NCBI GenBank assembly: GCA_035505955.1
Contig: DATJQH010000114.1
Location: 1 to 64,000, forward strand
Direction: 5' to 3'
Length of the DNA: 64,000 nt
Source of the DNA: Fen-999 sp035505955
Lineage (GTDB): Bacteria; Pseudomonadota; Gammaproteobacteria; Burkholderiales; Rhodocyclaceae
Shown in pieces: positions 18,082-27,511 of this stretch (the first letter of the stretch is position 1; the number at the start of each line of letters is the position of its first letter). The notes beneath the pieces were generated by a model, which did not search any database, was not told the DNA's origin, and saw only the letters and a list, made by a program, of their open reading frames with translations. The position numbers and the translations under genes were made by a program.

Positions 18082-18663
18082 ATGGCAGCCAAACGGATTT
18101 TGATGCTCGTCGGCGACTTCGGCGAGGACTATGAAATCATGGTGCCGTTCCAGGCTTTGCAGGCAGTCGGCCACACGGTGCACGCAGTGTGTCCCGACAA
18201 GAAGGCCGGGGAATCGATTGCCACCGCGATCCACGATTTCGAAGGCCAGCAGACCTACTCCGAAAAACGCGGTCACAACTTCACGCTCAACGCCACCTTC
18301 GCCGACGTCAAGGCCGAGCAGTATGACGCACTCGTGATACCAGGCGGCAGGGCGCCGGAGTACCTGCGGCTGAACGCGCGCGTGATCGACGTCGTGCGCC
18401 ACTTCTTCCAGGCCAACAAGCCCGTGGCCGCGATCTGCCACGGTGCGCAGATCCTCGCGGCAGCGAAGGTCCTGGAAGGAAAGACGTGTTCCGCCTATCC
18501 GGCCTGCCGCCCGGAAGTCGAGCTCGGGCACGGCAAGTACGCCGACATCGCCATTACCGCGGCGGTGACGGATGGCAACCTCGTGACTGCTCCGGCCTGG
18601 CCCGCACACCCGGATTGGATCGCGCAGTTCCTCCAGTTGCTGGGCACTCGCATCGCGCAGTAG
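18082..18663 (+). CDS. DJ-1/PfpI family protein
   Basis: This 193-residue class I glutamine-amidotransferase-like protein has the nucleophile elbow AAICHGAQIL with Cys119-His120 and an acidic residue near GDFGEDYE (Glu15). The family includes deglycase/chaperone-type and protease-type members, so the reaction cannot be fixed from sequence. ATG 18082 follows AAAGGAG at good spacing and gives the normal N-terminus; the in-frame start at 17998 adds 28 unrelated residues. The gene stands alone. Confidence 0.88.
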   Translation: MAAKRILMLVGDFGEDYEIMVPFQALQAVGHTVHAVCPDKKAGESIATAIHDFEGQQTYSEKRGHNFTLNATFADVKAEQYDALVIPGGRAPEYLRLNARVIDVVRHFFQANKPVAAICHGAQILAAAKVLEGKTCSAYPACRPEVELGHGKYADIAITAAVTDGNLVTAPAWPAHPDWIAQFLQLLGTRIAQ

Positions 18664-18721
18664 CTCGCCGGAGCGGCCACCCCTGCTTACGTCGGCGCCG
18701 TCGTTGCGGCGGTGGCTGGCT

Positions 18722-19023
18722 CTCGGCGATGTCCCTGCCGATGTCCTCGGTGCCCTTGATCGGGGTCAGCTTCGATTCAGCGCGCGCCACCAGCAGTACC
18801 TGCGAAGGAAAGGTCGGCGCCGAATAGAGCAAGACTTCTCCCTGGCGAAACCCTGGACCCGTTCGACGTCGAAGCCGTCGCCATCGCCGGTGACGAAGCT
18901 GGCGTAGCGGATGCCGATGGCGCAGTCCCCGCGCGCCTGGATTTCCTTGAGGTCGGCTGCCAAGCCCACGCCGGCGGCGCAGGCGAGCAGGACGAACAGA
19001 CCAAGACGCGATAGCAGACTCAT
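18722..19023 (-). pseudogene. Decayed solute-binding (family 3-like) periplasmic protein gene
   Basis: Starting at ATG 19023, the minus strand reads a signal peptide (MSLLSRLGLFVLLACAAGVG) and the N-terminus LKEIQARGDCAIGIRYASFV, then GDGDGFDVERVQGFARE. This is the start of a family-3-like solute-binding protein. The frame then breaks. In the next frame YSAPTFPSQVLLVARAESKL and IKGTEDIGRDIAE continue a later part of the same family. About 60-70 residues between the parts and the whole C-terminus are missing. Internal deletion plus frame change mark it as non-functional. Of the gene-free stretch 18664-19183, nothing recognisable lies outside this remnant. Confidence 0.7.
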
Positions 19024-19183
19024 GATGGCACCGCCCAGAGATTGCATGCTGTCAAATGGAACCAACCCGCACAATGATCCGCATCGATATCCGCACCATT
19101 TATGACGCGGTCAAGTTGCGCCGCACCGTTGCTCGGCGACGAGCGGCAATCCAGGCCTGCGGTTTTGGCGTTATCCTTGCAAC

Positions 19184-19624
19184 ATGGTGCAATGCCCGCT
19201 TTGCGCCTCGCCGGGCGGTGAGGTGGTATGGGAAGACAATCTGTGCCGGGTCGTCCGCGTGGACGGGCCGGAGGGTGATGCGTTTCCGGGATTCTGTCGC
19301 GTAGTCTGGCGCGCGCACGTCGCCGAGATGACCGACCTCGATCCAGGCAGCCAGCGACACCTGCTCAACGTCGTGTTCGCGGTCGAGGCCGCGTTGCGCT
19401 CGCTCGTGGCGCCGGACAAGATCAATCTCGCCGCGCTCGGCAACATGGTGCCGCACTTGCACTGGCACGTGATTCCACGCTGGCTCGACGACAGCCACTT
19501 CCCGCAAGCCATCTGGGCCAATCCGCGGCGAGAGTCAGCCGCGACGGCACGCCGTGCGCCGACAACGCAGGAACTTAATGCCGCCATCGTCGCCGCCTTG
19601 TCCGAAGAGGAGAGCGGTTCGTGA
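19184..19624 (+). CDS. HIT family nucleotide-binding protein
   Basis: This 146-residue protein starts with CPLCASPGG and carries the histidine triad HLHWHV near residues 91-96. HIT proteins bind nucleotides and hydrolyse or transfer nucleoside monophosphates; the physiological substrate is unknown. The C-terminal part RESAATARRAP is encoded by repeat copy 5. The stop overlaps the GTG start of the next gene, so the two are probably translated together. Confidence 0.88.
   Translation: MVQCPLCASPGGEVVWEDNLCRVVRVDGPEGDAFPGFCRVVWRAHVAEMTDLDPGSQRHLLNVVFAVEAALRSLVAPDKINLAALGNMVPHLHWHVIPRWLDDSHFPQAIWANPRRESAATARRAPTTQELNAAIVAALSEEESGS
19531..19554 (+). repeat. Dispersed bipartite repeat, copy 5
   Basis: AGAGTCAGCC (one mismatch), core GCGACGGC, ACGCCG. 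It lies in the HIT gene and is read as ESAATARR, a different frame from copies 1 and 4. Confidence 0.8.
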
Positions 19625-21237
19625 CCGCCGAACAGCGGCCCGCCTTCGTCACCGCCGAGCAGTGCCGGGCCTGGATGGCGGCCACGCCGCTGGGCAACGC
19701 GGTGCAGGCGCTGGCCCACATCCTGCGCCAGCTCAACCTGCTCAATCGTCACGACTTCGATCCGCATGAGCGGCTGGCCATCCTCGAGGTGCTGCGCAAG
19801 CCGCTGTTGCTGGCGCAGACAGAAGGCGCGAAGCGCTTCACGGGCAAGGCGCTGCCGCTCGTGCCGCCGGAACAGGCAGCCTTCGATTCGGCGCAGGCTG
19901 TCTGGCAGGCCCTGCTGACCGGCTACGGGCGCTGCATACAGGCGGAACTCGCTGCCGCACCCACCGGCAGTCCGCGACTCACCGTGTTGATCCAGCGTGC
20001 GCTTGCGACTTTGGCGGCCGTTCAGTTCGACATTTACCGCGCGGGTTTCGAGCCGACGCCGCAGCACTGGCGCGCGCTGCACGAACTCTACGGTGCCGCC
20101 GAAAAGACGGGCGTCGCCCGCGGCGAGGTCGAGGACACGGCCCGGCAGGGCAAAGCCCTTTCGTCGCCGCACGACGTGTATGCTGAAGTGCTGCTTCTGC
20201 ACGCCGCGAGTCCGCACGAACTGTCGGCGCGGCATCTCGTCTGGGCCGCGCGCTGGGCGCGACGCTGGGCACGCAAGGTGGGCATTCTCTCCAAGCCGCC
20301 GGTCCTCGACGGCGAGTCCGTGCCGCTATACGTCGACCTCGCAGCCCGTGCGCCCGCAAGCTATCAGCCGGCGACCGGCCCGGGAGCGCGCTGGCTGGAG
20401 ACCGGCAGCGTCAGGAAGAGCATCAAGAAGCGCCTGAGCCTGCTCGACAAGGGCGCGTCGCCGGCCGAACTCCAGTTGGGCGAGGACTGCACGCAACCAG
20501 CATGTAGCCAGGTGCTCAAGCACGTCTATCAGCGCTGGTGCCGCGGCGGGAGCACGCGGCGGCACGAGCGCCGCGCCGCCGATGGCGTCTGCCGGCTTGT
20601 CGCCGGCATGGAGGCGATCTACTTCCATGCGTCCGGCAACCAGGTATTCCGGCAGCCGGGCTATGCGAACGACGAAGCACTGCGGCGCGAGCGCGACGAA
20701 ATGGCGACCTTCGGCCGCGTCGGGCCGCACAGCCTTGCCGGGGTCGGCCAGCAGACCGGTTACCAAACCGAGGAATGGAACGTCGTCGAGGAATGGCAGA
20801 TGGCCGACGAGTCGGCCACGGGGCTCCACGCCACCCACGCCCTTGGCGATGCGCCGGCACGCGTCAACCAGCGCCAGCTGGTCGGCGTGCAGCCGCCCCA
20901 GGCGCAGAACATGCTAATCGGGAGCCTGCGCTGGGGCATGGTGACCGGCGACGCGCGCCTGCATGTCGGCATCCAGATCCTGCCCGGCCGGCCCGAATGC
21001 GTGGCCGCACGCCCGGCCGACGAATCGGGCGTCAGGGAGCCGTACCGCCCGGCATTTCTGCTGCCCGCGGTCGCGGCGGTCGCGGCGACCGCGAGCATCG
21101 TCACGCCTCCGGGCGTCTTTCGCGCCGGGCGCGTCCTCGAGCTCATCGTCGGCCAGAAAGTCCAGGAAGTCCGCCTGCTACAATTGATCGACCAGGGAAT
21201 GGATTTCGACCGCGCCAGCTACGAATCCCTCGGCTAA
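19621..21237 (+). CDS. Hypothetical protein with PilZ-like signature, paralogue 1
   Basis: This 538-residue cytoplasmic-looking protein begins at GTG 19621. It shares length and layout with the next gene: an alpha-helical N-terminal two-thirds and a C-terminal beta-rich part. Arg313-Arg317 (RRHER) and Asp396-Gly401 (DESATG) fit the RxxxR and D/NxSxxG signatures of PilZ domains, which bind c-di-GMP. The spacing between the two (about 80 residues) is longer than in classical PilZ domains, so binding is an inference. Tryptophans flank the second motif (EEWQMADES, SLRWGMV). There are no signal or membrane segments. Confidence 0.6.
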   Translation: MTAEQRPAFVTAEQCRAWMAATPLGNAVQALAHILRQLNLLNRHDFDPHERLAILEVLRKPLLLAQTEGAKRFTGKALPLVPPEQAAFDSAQAVWQALLTGYGRCIQAELAAAPTGSPRLTVLIQRALATLAAVQFDIYRAGFEPTPQHWRALHELYGAAEKTGVARGEVEDTARQGKALSSPHDVYAEVLLLHAASPHELSARHLVWAARWARRWARKVGILSKPPVLDGESVPLYVDLAARAPASYQPATGPGARWLETGSVRKSIKKRLSLLDKGASPAELQLGEDCTQPACSQVLKHVYQRWCRGGSTRRHERRAADGVCRLVAGMEAIYFHASGNQVFRQPGYANDEALRRERDEMATFGRVGPHSLAGVGQQTGYQTEEWNVVEEWQMADESATGLHATHALGDAPARVNQRQLVGVQPPQAQNMLIGSLRWGMVTGDARLHVGIQILPGRPECVAARPADESGVREPYRPAFLLPAVAAVAATASIVTPPGVFRAGRVLELIVGQKVQEVRLLQLIDQGMDFDRASYESLG

Positions 21238-21250
21238 GCGCCGGCAACTC

Positions 21251-22843
21251 ATGAACACCCCCGCCACCCAAGCCAGTCCGGAATCCGCCGCGGCCGCCCG
21301 CTACCGGCAGGCCATCGCCGAACTGCCGCTGACGAACGTGACGCTGGCATACGATGCACTCGAGCGCCTGCTTCAATCCATTCGGCAGGCGCCGCCCGAC
21401 GCGATCGAATATCTCGGCCTGCTGGAGGCGGCCCGCGATCCGCTTGCCTTCCTGCAGGACACGATCGCCGCCCGTTACGCCGCCAAGCCGCTTCCGGCCT
21501 CGGATACGGAGGCCGTGGCATTCGGCCGCGCGGTCACCCTCTGGCGACTGATGGCCGACAGCTATGCGCGCGTGGCACAGATCGGCGCCGGCCGCGCAGA
21601 CGTGCAGCGGCAGCTGGCGCTGATCTGCCAGCGTTGCATCCACTACAGCGGCCAGGTGATCATCGAGTACTACCGCGCGCGCCGGGAGGTACTGCCGGGC
21701 CTGTGGCTGGAGCTCCATGGATATCACGACACGGCTGACGAATGGGGTCTTTCCTCCGATACGGTGAGCGAACCGCTGAACGCCGCAGGTGTCACCAGTT
21801 GCGCCCACACTTACGCCAGCGTGCTGCTTGTCGGCCTCGCGAACCCGTACGGACGCACGCCGCGCGAGCTCGCCTGGATCATCCGCTGGTCGCAGGCCTT
21901 TGCGCCGCTCACGGCAGTCAGGCGACCGAGCGAAGAAGGCAATGTCGGCTACGGTGTGGACCTGATGCAGGATCGTGGCCTGCTGCCGGTCGACCAATTG
22001 CCGGTGACGCACTCGTCGCGCATCTTCGATACGTCGGCGCTGGGTTCACAGGTCAAGCTGCTCTTCGCGCGCCTGAAGGCGGGCGAAAGCCCGGCCAATC
22101 TGGGCCTCGGCGACGACAGTTCGCCGCAACAGGCCATGCGTCTGCTGCTGCAGCTCTACCGGCCCTGGTGCCTTGCCGCCATGCCGCGGCGCTTCGAGCG
22201 CAAGCATGCGTCCGGCATTCTGCCGGTCGCCTACGGCGCGGAGTGCATTTACTTTCACGTCACGGGCAACGACTTCACGCAGCCGCAACACACGCGCACG
22301 TATTCGCGCATCGATGCCGAAAAGCTGTGGACCTTCCGCAATCAGATGGATCCGACGCAGCCATTGCACTTGCGCGCGGCCGAGCTCGGCTATGCCCTCG
22401 ACACCTGGGACGTCACGGACCAGTCGCTGAACGGATTCCGCGTCACGCGTCGCGCCTCGGGCCCGCGCGTGGAGCACGGGCAGCTGATCGCCCTCAAGCC
22501 ACCTGGCATGGACCAGTTCATGCTCGGCCACATCAGCTGGCTTATCCTCGAGAACAACGGCCAGCTCGAAGCCGGGATCCACGTCCTCCCGGGTCCGGCC
22601 AAAGGCGTGGGCGTGCGGGCCACCGGAGTCGGCGTTTCGGCCAACGAACAGTACCAGCGCGGTTTCTTCGTGCCGCCGATCACGGCCCTGAAGGAACCGA
22701 TATCCGTCATCGTCCCCACCGGCTGGTATCACCCGGAACGTGTCATCGAGGTGTTCACGGACCGTCCGGTGCTCGCACGACTGGCCGAGCTGCTCGCACG
22801 CGGCCCGAATTTCGAACGCTGCACCTTCAGTCTGGTAACTTAG
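21251..22843 (+). CDS. Hypothetical protein with PilZ-like signature, paralogue 2
   Basis: This 530-residue protein is homologous to the previous one along its whole length: both have the R-R-x-E-R motif at residues 313-317, then YFH-x-x-GN, then D-x-S-x-x-G (here DQSLNG at 390-395) and an LxAGIxxLPG strand. The exact register of the first motif supports tandem duplication followed by divergence. ATG 21251 lies 13 bases after the first paralogue. The 3' end overlaps the converging phoR by 17 bases. A role in c-di-GMP sensing is a hypothesis. Confidence 0.6.
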   Translation: MNTPATQASPESAAAARYRQAIAELPLTNVTLAYDALERLLQSIRQAPPDAIEYLGLLEAARDPLAFLQDTIAARYAAKPLPASDTEAVAFGRAVTLWRLMADSYARVAQIGAGRADVQRQLALICQRCIHYSGQVIIEYYRARREVLPGLWLELHGYHDTADEWGLSSDTVSEPLNAAGVTSCAHTYASVLLVGLANPYGRTPRELAWIIRWSQAFAPLTAVRRPSEEGNVGYGVDLMQDRGLLPVDQLPVTHSSRIFDTSALGSQVKLLFARLKAGESPANLGLGDDSSPQQAMRLLLQLYRPWCLAAMPRRFERKHASGILPVAYGAECIYFHVTGNDFTQPQHTRTYSRIDAEKLWTFRNQMDPTQPLHLRAAELGYALDTWDVTDQSLNGFRVTRRASGPRVEHGQLIALKPPGMDQFMLGHISWLILENNGQLEAGIHVLPGPAKGVGVRATGVGVSANEQYQRGFFVPPITALKEPISVIVPTGWYHPERVIEVFTDRPVLARLAELLARGPNFERCTFSLVT

Positions 22844-24073
22844 CCAGCCCGGCCGTGATGCGCCGCGCCGGCAGGCGCGCGCTGAAGCGGCTGCCCGCGC
22901 CTGGACGGCTTTCGACGTGCAGGCTGCCGCCATGGCGCTCCAGCACGTGCTTGACGATCGCGAGTCCCAGTCCGGTGCCGCCCGTCTCGCGCGAACGGCC
23001 GCGGTCAACCCGGTAGAACCGTTCCGTCAGGCGCGACAAATGGCGCTCTTCGATGCCGATGCCGGTATCGGTCACGGCAAAGGTCGCATCGCCGTTTCCC
23101 TCGCTGCGCCACACCATGTCGATGCGGCCTCCTGCCGGTGTATAGCGCACGGCGTTGGAGGCCAGGTTGCCGAACGCGCTGCGCAGTTCCGACGCATTTC
23201 CCAGCAGGGTCGCCGGCCCGGTGTCGATGACCGTGATTTCGTGTCGGCCGCCCGAGAGCACAGTAGCTTCGTCGCGCACGTCCGCAAGCACGGCGGCCAC
23301 GGGCACCGGCTCGTCGCGCGGCAGGGCGTCGGTTTCCAGCGCCGACAGCGTCAGGAGGTCTTCGATCAGGCGCTGCATGCGCGCAGCCTGCTCGCCGGCA
23401 AGCGCCAGGACATGCTGCGCGTCGCCCGGGGACAGGTCATGCCAGCCGTCGGCCAGCGTATCGATGAAGCCGGAAACCACGGTCAGCGGCGTCTTCAGTT
23501 CATGCGAGACATTGGCGACAAAATCTCGGCGCATCGTTTCCAGGCGTTCGAGTTGCGTGACGTCGCGCACCAGCAGCATGAGGCGGCCGCTGCCGAACGG
23601 AATCGCACGCAGTTGCAGGCTCTGGCTCGGCGTGCGCAGGGCCCGGACCTGGCACGGCGCACTGAAGTCGCCACCCTTCAGATAGGTGATGAATTCCGGG
23701 TCGCGCACGATATTGACGATGGGCGCGCCGACATCGCGCCCGCTTTCGAGTCCCAGCAGATGCTCGGCCTGGCTGTTCAGCCATTCGATGCCGCCGCCCT
23801 GGTTCAGGAGCACGACGCCGTCGGGCATGGCCTGGGCCGCCTGCCGGAAGCGGTCGAGGGCTTCGTGCAGTTGCTGCCGCTGCTCGGCGGCGAGGCGCGC
23901 CTGTCTGTGCAGGGAAGCGAAGGCGTCACCCCAGCGGCCCATCGCGTCCGGCGCCGGCGTGCCGACCGGCTGACCCGTCCAGCGCTGCAGTCGACGCAAT
24001 TGCACGCTGTTGCGCACGAGCATCGCCGCGACGAAAAGCGCGACGACGCCTGACGCGATCCAGGTCCAGTCGC

Positions 24074-24077
<4 letters not shown>
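22827..24077 (-). CDS. phoR: Phosphate regulon sensor histidine kinase PhoR
   Basis: This 416-residue kinase has one N-terminal membrane segment (about residues 6-22), a PAS domain (about 75-170), and HisKA with phospho-acceptor His192 in NVSHELKTPL. HATPase_c follows, with an N box near GNLASNAVRYTP and GTGLGLAIVKHV. It phosphorylates PhoB when phosphate is scarce. TTG 24077 is chosen as start: it overlaps the phoB stop (TTGA), has GGAG six bases upstream and removes about 47 non-homologous residues. No pst or phoU genes lie in the window. Confidence 0.92.
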
Positions 24078-24766
<689 letters not shown>

Positions 24767-24814
24767 AAACGCAAGAGGGTTGATTTCGACAGGAACGCCC
24801 TCAGTGTATTGCGG

Positions 24815-24837
24815 TGAAATGACGAATTTGTGACAAG
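24815..24837 (-). promoter_or_regulatory. Pho box upstream of phoB
   Basis: Read on the minus strand: TTGTCACAAATTCGTCATTT. Two TGTCA-like repeats (TGTCA and CGTCA) are 11 bases apart with an A/T-rich spacer, as in the PhoB consensus. The site lies about 50 bases before the phoB start and could also act on the divergent DUF971-ubiE unit. Confidence 0.7.
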
Positions 24838-24912
24838 CTTCCCGGGCGCCGCATCACGCGGCTGCGCTATGATAGGCGCCCCCGACGGACCGCGTCGACA
24901 CATCGAGAGATC

Positions 24913-25332
24913 ATGGCTGGCCTGGACAAGCACACACCGGTTCCCACCGAGATCAAGTTGCATCAGCAGTCGCGGCTGATGGAGATCAGTTTTGCCGACG
25001 GCGCCCATTTTTCGCTGCCCTACGAGTACCTGCGCGTCTATTCGCCTTCGGCCGAGGTGCGCGGCCATGGGCCGGGGCAGGAGACGCTGCAGACCGGCAA
25101 GCGCAATGTCGAAATCTCGGCCGTGGAGCCGGTCGGCAACTACGCGATCAAGCCGGTATTTTCCGACGGCCACGATTCGGGTATCTACTCGTGGGATGTG
25201 CTTTATGACCTCGGCATCAACCAGGAATCCTACTGGCAGACGTATCTGACGCGTTTGCAGGCCGCCGGCGCGAACCGCGATGTCGACTCGACGACCCTGC
25301 CGCCGAAAGCCGGTGGCTGCGGCAAACACTGA
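24913..25332 (+). CDS. DUF971 domain protein
   Basis: This 139-residue protein has the DUF971 (gamma-butyrobetaine hydroxylase N-terminal-like) fold: ISFADGAHFSLPYEYLRVYS, then GNYAIKPVFSDGHDSGIYSW. It ends in GGCGKH. Related domains bind a metal or take part in Fe-S biology; its own role is not established. It lies two bases before ubiE, and this DUF971-ubiE order recurs in betaproteobacteria. Confidence 0.88.
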   Translation: MAGLDKHTPVPTEIKLHQQSRLMEISFADGAHFSLPYEYLRVYSPSAEVRGHGPGQETLQTGKRNVEISAVEPVGNYAIKPVFSDGHDSGIYSWDVLYDLGINQESYWQTYLTRLQAAGANRDVDSTTLPPKAGGCGKH

Positions 25333-25334
25333 AC

Positions 25335-26066
25335 ATGAGCGATACCCATTTCGGCTACGAAACCGTCAACGAGGCTGAAAAAGCGAAGCGCGTCGAGGGC
25401 GTGTTCTCGTCGGTCGCGCAGAAATACGACCTGATGAACGACCTGATGTCGGCCGGTTTGCACCGGCTGTGGAAGGCGTTCACGATCCAGGTGTCGGGCG
25501 CACGGCCCGGCGAGCGCGTGCTCGACGTCGCTGGCGGCACGGCCGACCTGTCCTCGGCCTTCGCGAAGCGCGTGGGGCCGACCGGCGAGGTCTGGCTCAC
25601 CGACATCAACAACGCCATGCTCGCGCGCGGCCGCGACCGCCTGCTGGACGAAGGCGTGCTCGGTCCCGTGGCCCAGTGCGACGCGGAAAAGCTGCCGTTC
25701 CCGGACAACCACTTCGACATCGTCACAGTGGCCTTCGGCTTGCGCAACATGACGCACAAGGACATGGCGCTGGCCGAGATGCGGCGCGTGCTGCGTACCG
25801 GCGGGCGGCTGCTGGTCCTCGAGTTCTCGAAGGTGTGGGAACCGCTGTCGCCGTTCTACGATCTCTATTCCTTTAAGGTGCTGCCCTGGCTCGGCAGCAA
25901 GATCGTCGGCGATGCCGACAGCTACCGCTATCTTGCGGAATCGATCCGCATGCATCCCGACCAGGAAACCCTTAAGGGCATGATGGAACAGGCGGGACTG
26001 GGCAAGGTCGAATACTTCAATCTCACCGCGGGCGTGGTCGCCCTGCACCGCGGCTACAAGCTGTAA
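25335..26066 (+). CDS. ubiE: Demethylmenaquinone/2-octaprenyl-methoxy-benzoquinol C-methyltransferase UbiE
   Basis: This 243-residue class I SAM methyltransferase performs the C-methylation step of ubiquinone (and, where present, menaquinone) synthesis. The SAM-binding region VLDVAGGTADLS, the family motif YDLMNDLMSAGLHR and the closing NLTAGVVALHRGYKL are all present. It sits in a DUF971-ubiE-Tim44-ubiJ unit, fitting quinone synthesis. Confidence 0.95.
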   Translation: MSDTHFGYETVNEAEKAKRVEGVFSSVAQKYDLMNDLMSAGLHRLWKAFTIQVSGARPGERVLDVAGGTADLSSAFAKRVGPTGEVWLTDINNAMLARGRDRLLDEGVLGPVAQCDAEKLPFPDNHFDIVTVAFGLRNMTHKDMALAEMRRVLRTGGRLLVLEFSKVWEPLSPFYDLYSFKVLPWLGSKIVGDADSYRYLAESIRMHPDQETLKGMMEQAGLGKVEYFNLTAGVVALHRGYKL

Positions 26067-26086
26067 TTCTCCCCAACGGAGTCACC

Positions 26087-26938
26087 ATGAAACGACTGTT
26101 CGCGATGGCGTTCGCCCTCTTCCTCGGCCTTGGCATGCTGGCGCAGGACGCCAGTGCGGCACGATTGGGTGGCAGCCGTTCGTTCGGCATGAACCGCAGC
26201 ACGGCGCCGATCCAGAAGGCCGCGCCGGCACCGACCGCGCCCGCCAATGCGTCGCCCACCGTGCCGGCAACACCCGCCACCGCACCTGCTCCTGCAGCAC
26301 AACGCCCGGGCATGGGCCGCTGGCTCGGCCCGATCGCCGGCCTGGCCGCCGGTCTCGGCATTGCCGCGTTGCTCTCGCACTTCGGTCTTGGCGAAGGCAT
26401 GGCCAACATGGTGATGATCCTGCTGCTGGTCATGGCGGCCGTATTCGTCTTCCGGCTGCTGTTCCGGCAAAGTCAGCCGTCGCGGCACGCCGAGCTGGCC
26501 GGGGCCGTCGGCCCGCCGATGCGCCTGGAGCCGACGACCGCCGTCGCAGGCAGCACCTCGGCCGCGGTGCCCGCCGGTTTCGATGCTGATGGCTTCCTGC
26601 GCCAGGCCAAGCTCAACTTCATTCGCCTGCAGGCCGCCAACGACGCGGGCAACCTCGACGACCTCAAGCAGTTCCTCGGGCCCGAGGTGTTCGCCGAGAT
26701 CCAGATGCAGTACGAGGAACGCAAGCACGCCAAGCAGGAAACCGACGTCCAGCAACTGGACGCCGACCTGCTCGAGTTCGTGACCGAGGCGAACCAGTAC
26801 ATCGCCAGCGTGCGCTTTTCCGGCATGATTCGCGAGGACGCCGGCACGGCGCAGCCGTTCGCCGAAATCTGGCACCTCGTCAAGCCGGTCTCGGGCGAAC
26901 GCGGCTGGCAGGTCGCCGGCATCCAGCAGATCCAGTGA
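26087..26938 (+). CDS. Tim44-like domain membrane protein
   Basis: This 283-residue protein has an N-terminal signal or anchor, an Ala/Pro-rich linker (about 40-75), two hydrophobic segments (about 78-96 and 105-125) and a C-terminal Tim44/MRPL45-like domain (about 160-283). The C-terminal part includes FADGFLRQAKLNFIRLQ-like and AEIWHLVKPVSGE sequences. Bacterial members are common between ubiE and ubiJ in betaproteobacteria; function unknown, perhaps membrane scaffolding. Residues about 128-135 (RQSQPSRH) come from repeat copy 6. The gene's stop overlaps the GTG start of ubiJ. Confidence 0.85.
   Translation: MKRLFAMAFALFLGLGMLAQDASAARLGGSRSFGMNRSTAPIQKAAPAPTAPANASPTVPATPATAPAPAAQRPGMGRWLGPIAGLAAGLGIAALLSHFGLGEGMANMVMILLLVMAAVFVFRLLFRQSQPSRHAELAGAVGPPMRLEPTTAVAGSTSAAVPAGFDADGFLRQAKLNFIRLQAANDAGNLDDLKQFLGPEVFAEIQMQYEERKHAKQETDVQQLDADLLEFVTEANQYIASVRFSGMIREDAGTAQPFAEIWHLVKPVSGERGWQVAGIQQIQ
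26469..26492 (+). repeat. Dispersed bipartite repeat, copy 6
   Basis: AAAGTCAGCC, core GTCGCGGC, ACGCCG, followed by AGCT. It lies in the Tim44-like gene, read as QSQPSRHAE, a third plus-strand reading frame. Confidence 0.82.
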
Positions 26939-27498
26939 TCGAGAACCTCGTCCTCGGCGCACTCAATCACCTGCTGCAACAGGCGAGTTGGGCGCGGCAG
27001 CGGCTTGGCGTTTTCGCCGGCCGGAAGGCGCGCTTCGACATGCCGCCATGGCGTCTGGCGTTCGCCGTCACTGCCGAGGGCTTGTTCGAGGCGACGAGGG
27101 AAGACGACGTCGATGTCACCGTCGCGCTGCCCGCCGACACGCCGCTGGTGGCGCTGCAGGGCCTCGACCGGGCGATGGCGGCAGCGCACGTCACCGGCAA
27201 CGCCGAATTCGCCACCGAGCTTTCGTTCGTGCTGAAGAATTTGCGCTGGGATGCCGAGGAGGATTTGTCGCGGGTCGTCGGCGACGTCGCTGCCCATCGC
27301 ATCGTTGGCGTATTGTCACGGCTGACTTTGTGGCAGAAGGAAACGGCGCGCAATCTGACCGAGAACGTCGCCGAGTACCTGAGTGAAGAAGCGCGGCTGC
27401 TGGTGCCCCGGCACGAACTGGCGAGCCTGCGCGACGAGATCGAACAGTTTGGCAGCCGGATTGCCACGCTGGAAGCGCGGCTCGCCCGGTTGCGCTAG
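26935..27498 (+). CDS. ubiJ: Ubiquinone biosynthesis accessory factor UbiJ (SCP2 domain)
   Basis: This 187-residue protein begins at GTG 26935 inside the previous stop (GTGA). It has an SCP2 lipid-binding domain (about 15-110) and a C-terminal coiled coil (about 160-187, SLRDEIEQFGSRIATLEARL). UbiJ helps assemble the soluble complex in which ubiquinone intermediates are modified. ubiB usually follows in this operon but is absent here; the next gene is on the other strand. Part of the sequence (GVLSRLTL) is encoded by repeat copy 7. Confidence 0.85.
   Translation: MIENLVLGALNHLLQQASWARQRLGVFAGRKARFDMPPWRLAFAVTAEGLFEATREDDVDVTVALPADTPLVALQGLDRAMAAAHVTGNAEFATELSFVLKNLRWDAEEDLSRVVGDVAAHRIVGVLSRLTLWQKETARNLTENVAEYLSEEARLLVPRHELASLRDEIEQFGSRIATLEARLARLR
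27306..27329 (-). repeat. Dispersed bipartite repeat, copy 7 (only minus-strand copy)
   Basis: Read on the minus strand: AAAGTCAGCC, core GTGACAAT, ACGCCA (one mismatch). It lies in ubiJ, which reads the complement as GVLSRLTL, exactly as the MATE gene reads copy 3. Confidence 0.75.
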
Positions 27499-27511
27499 CT
27501 AGGCCCGTGCG

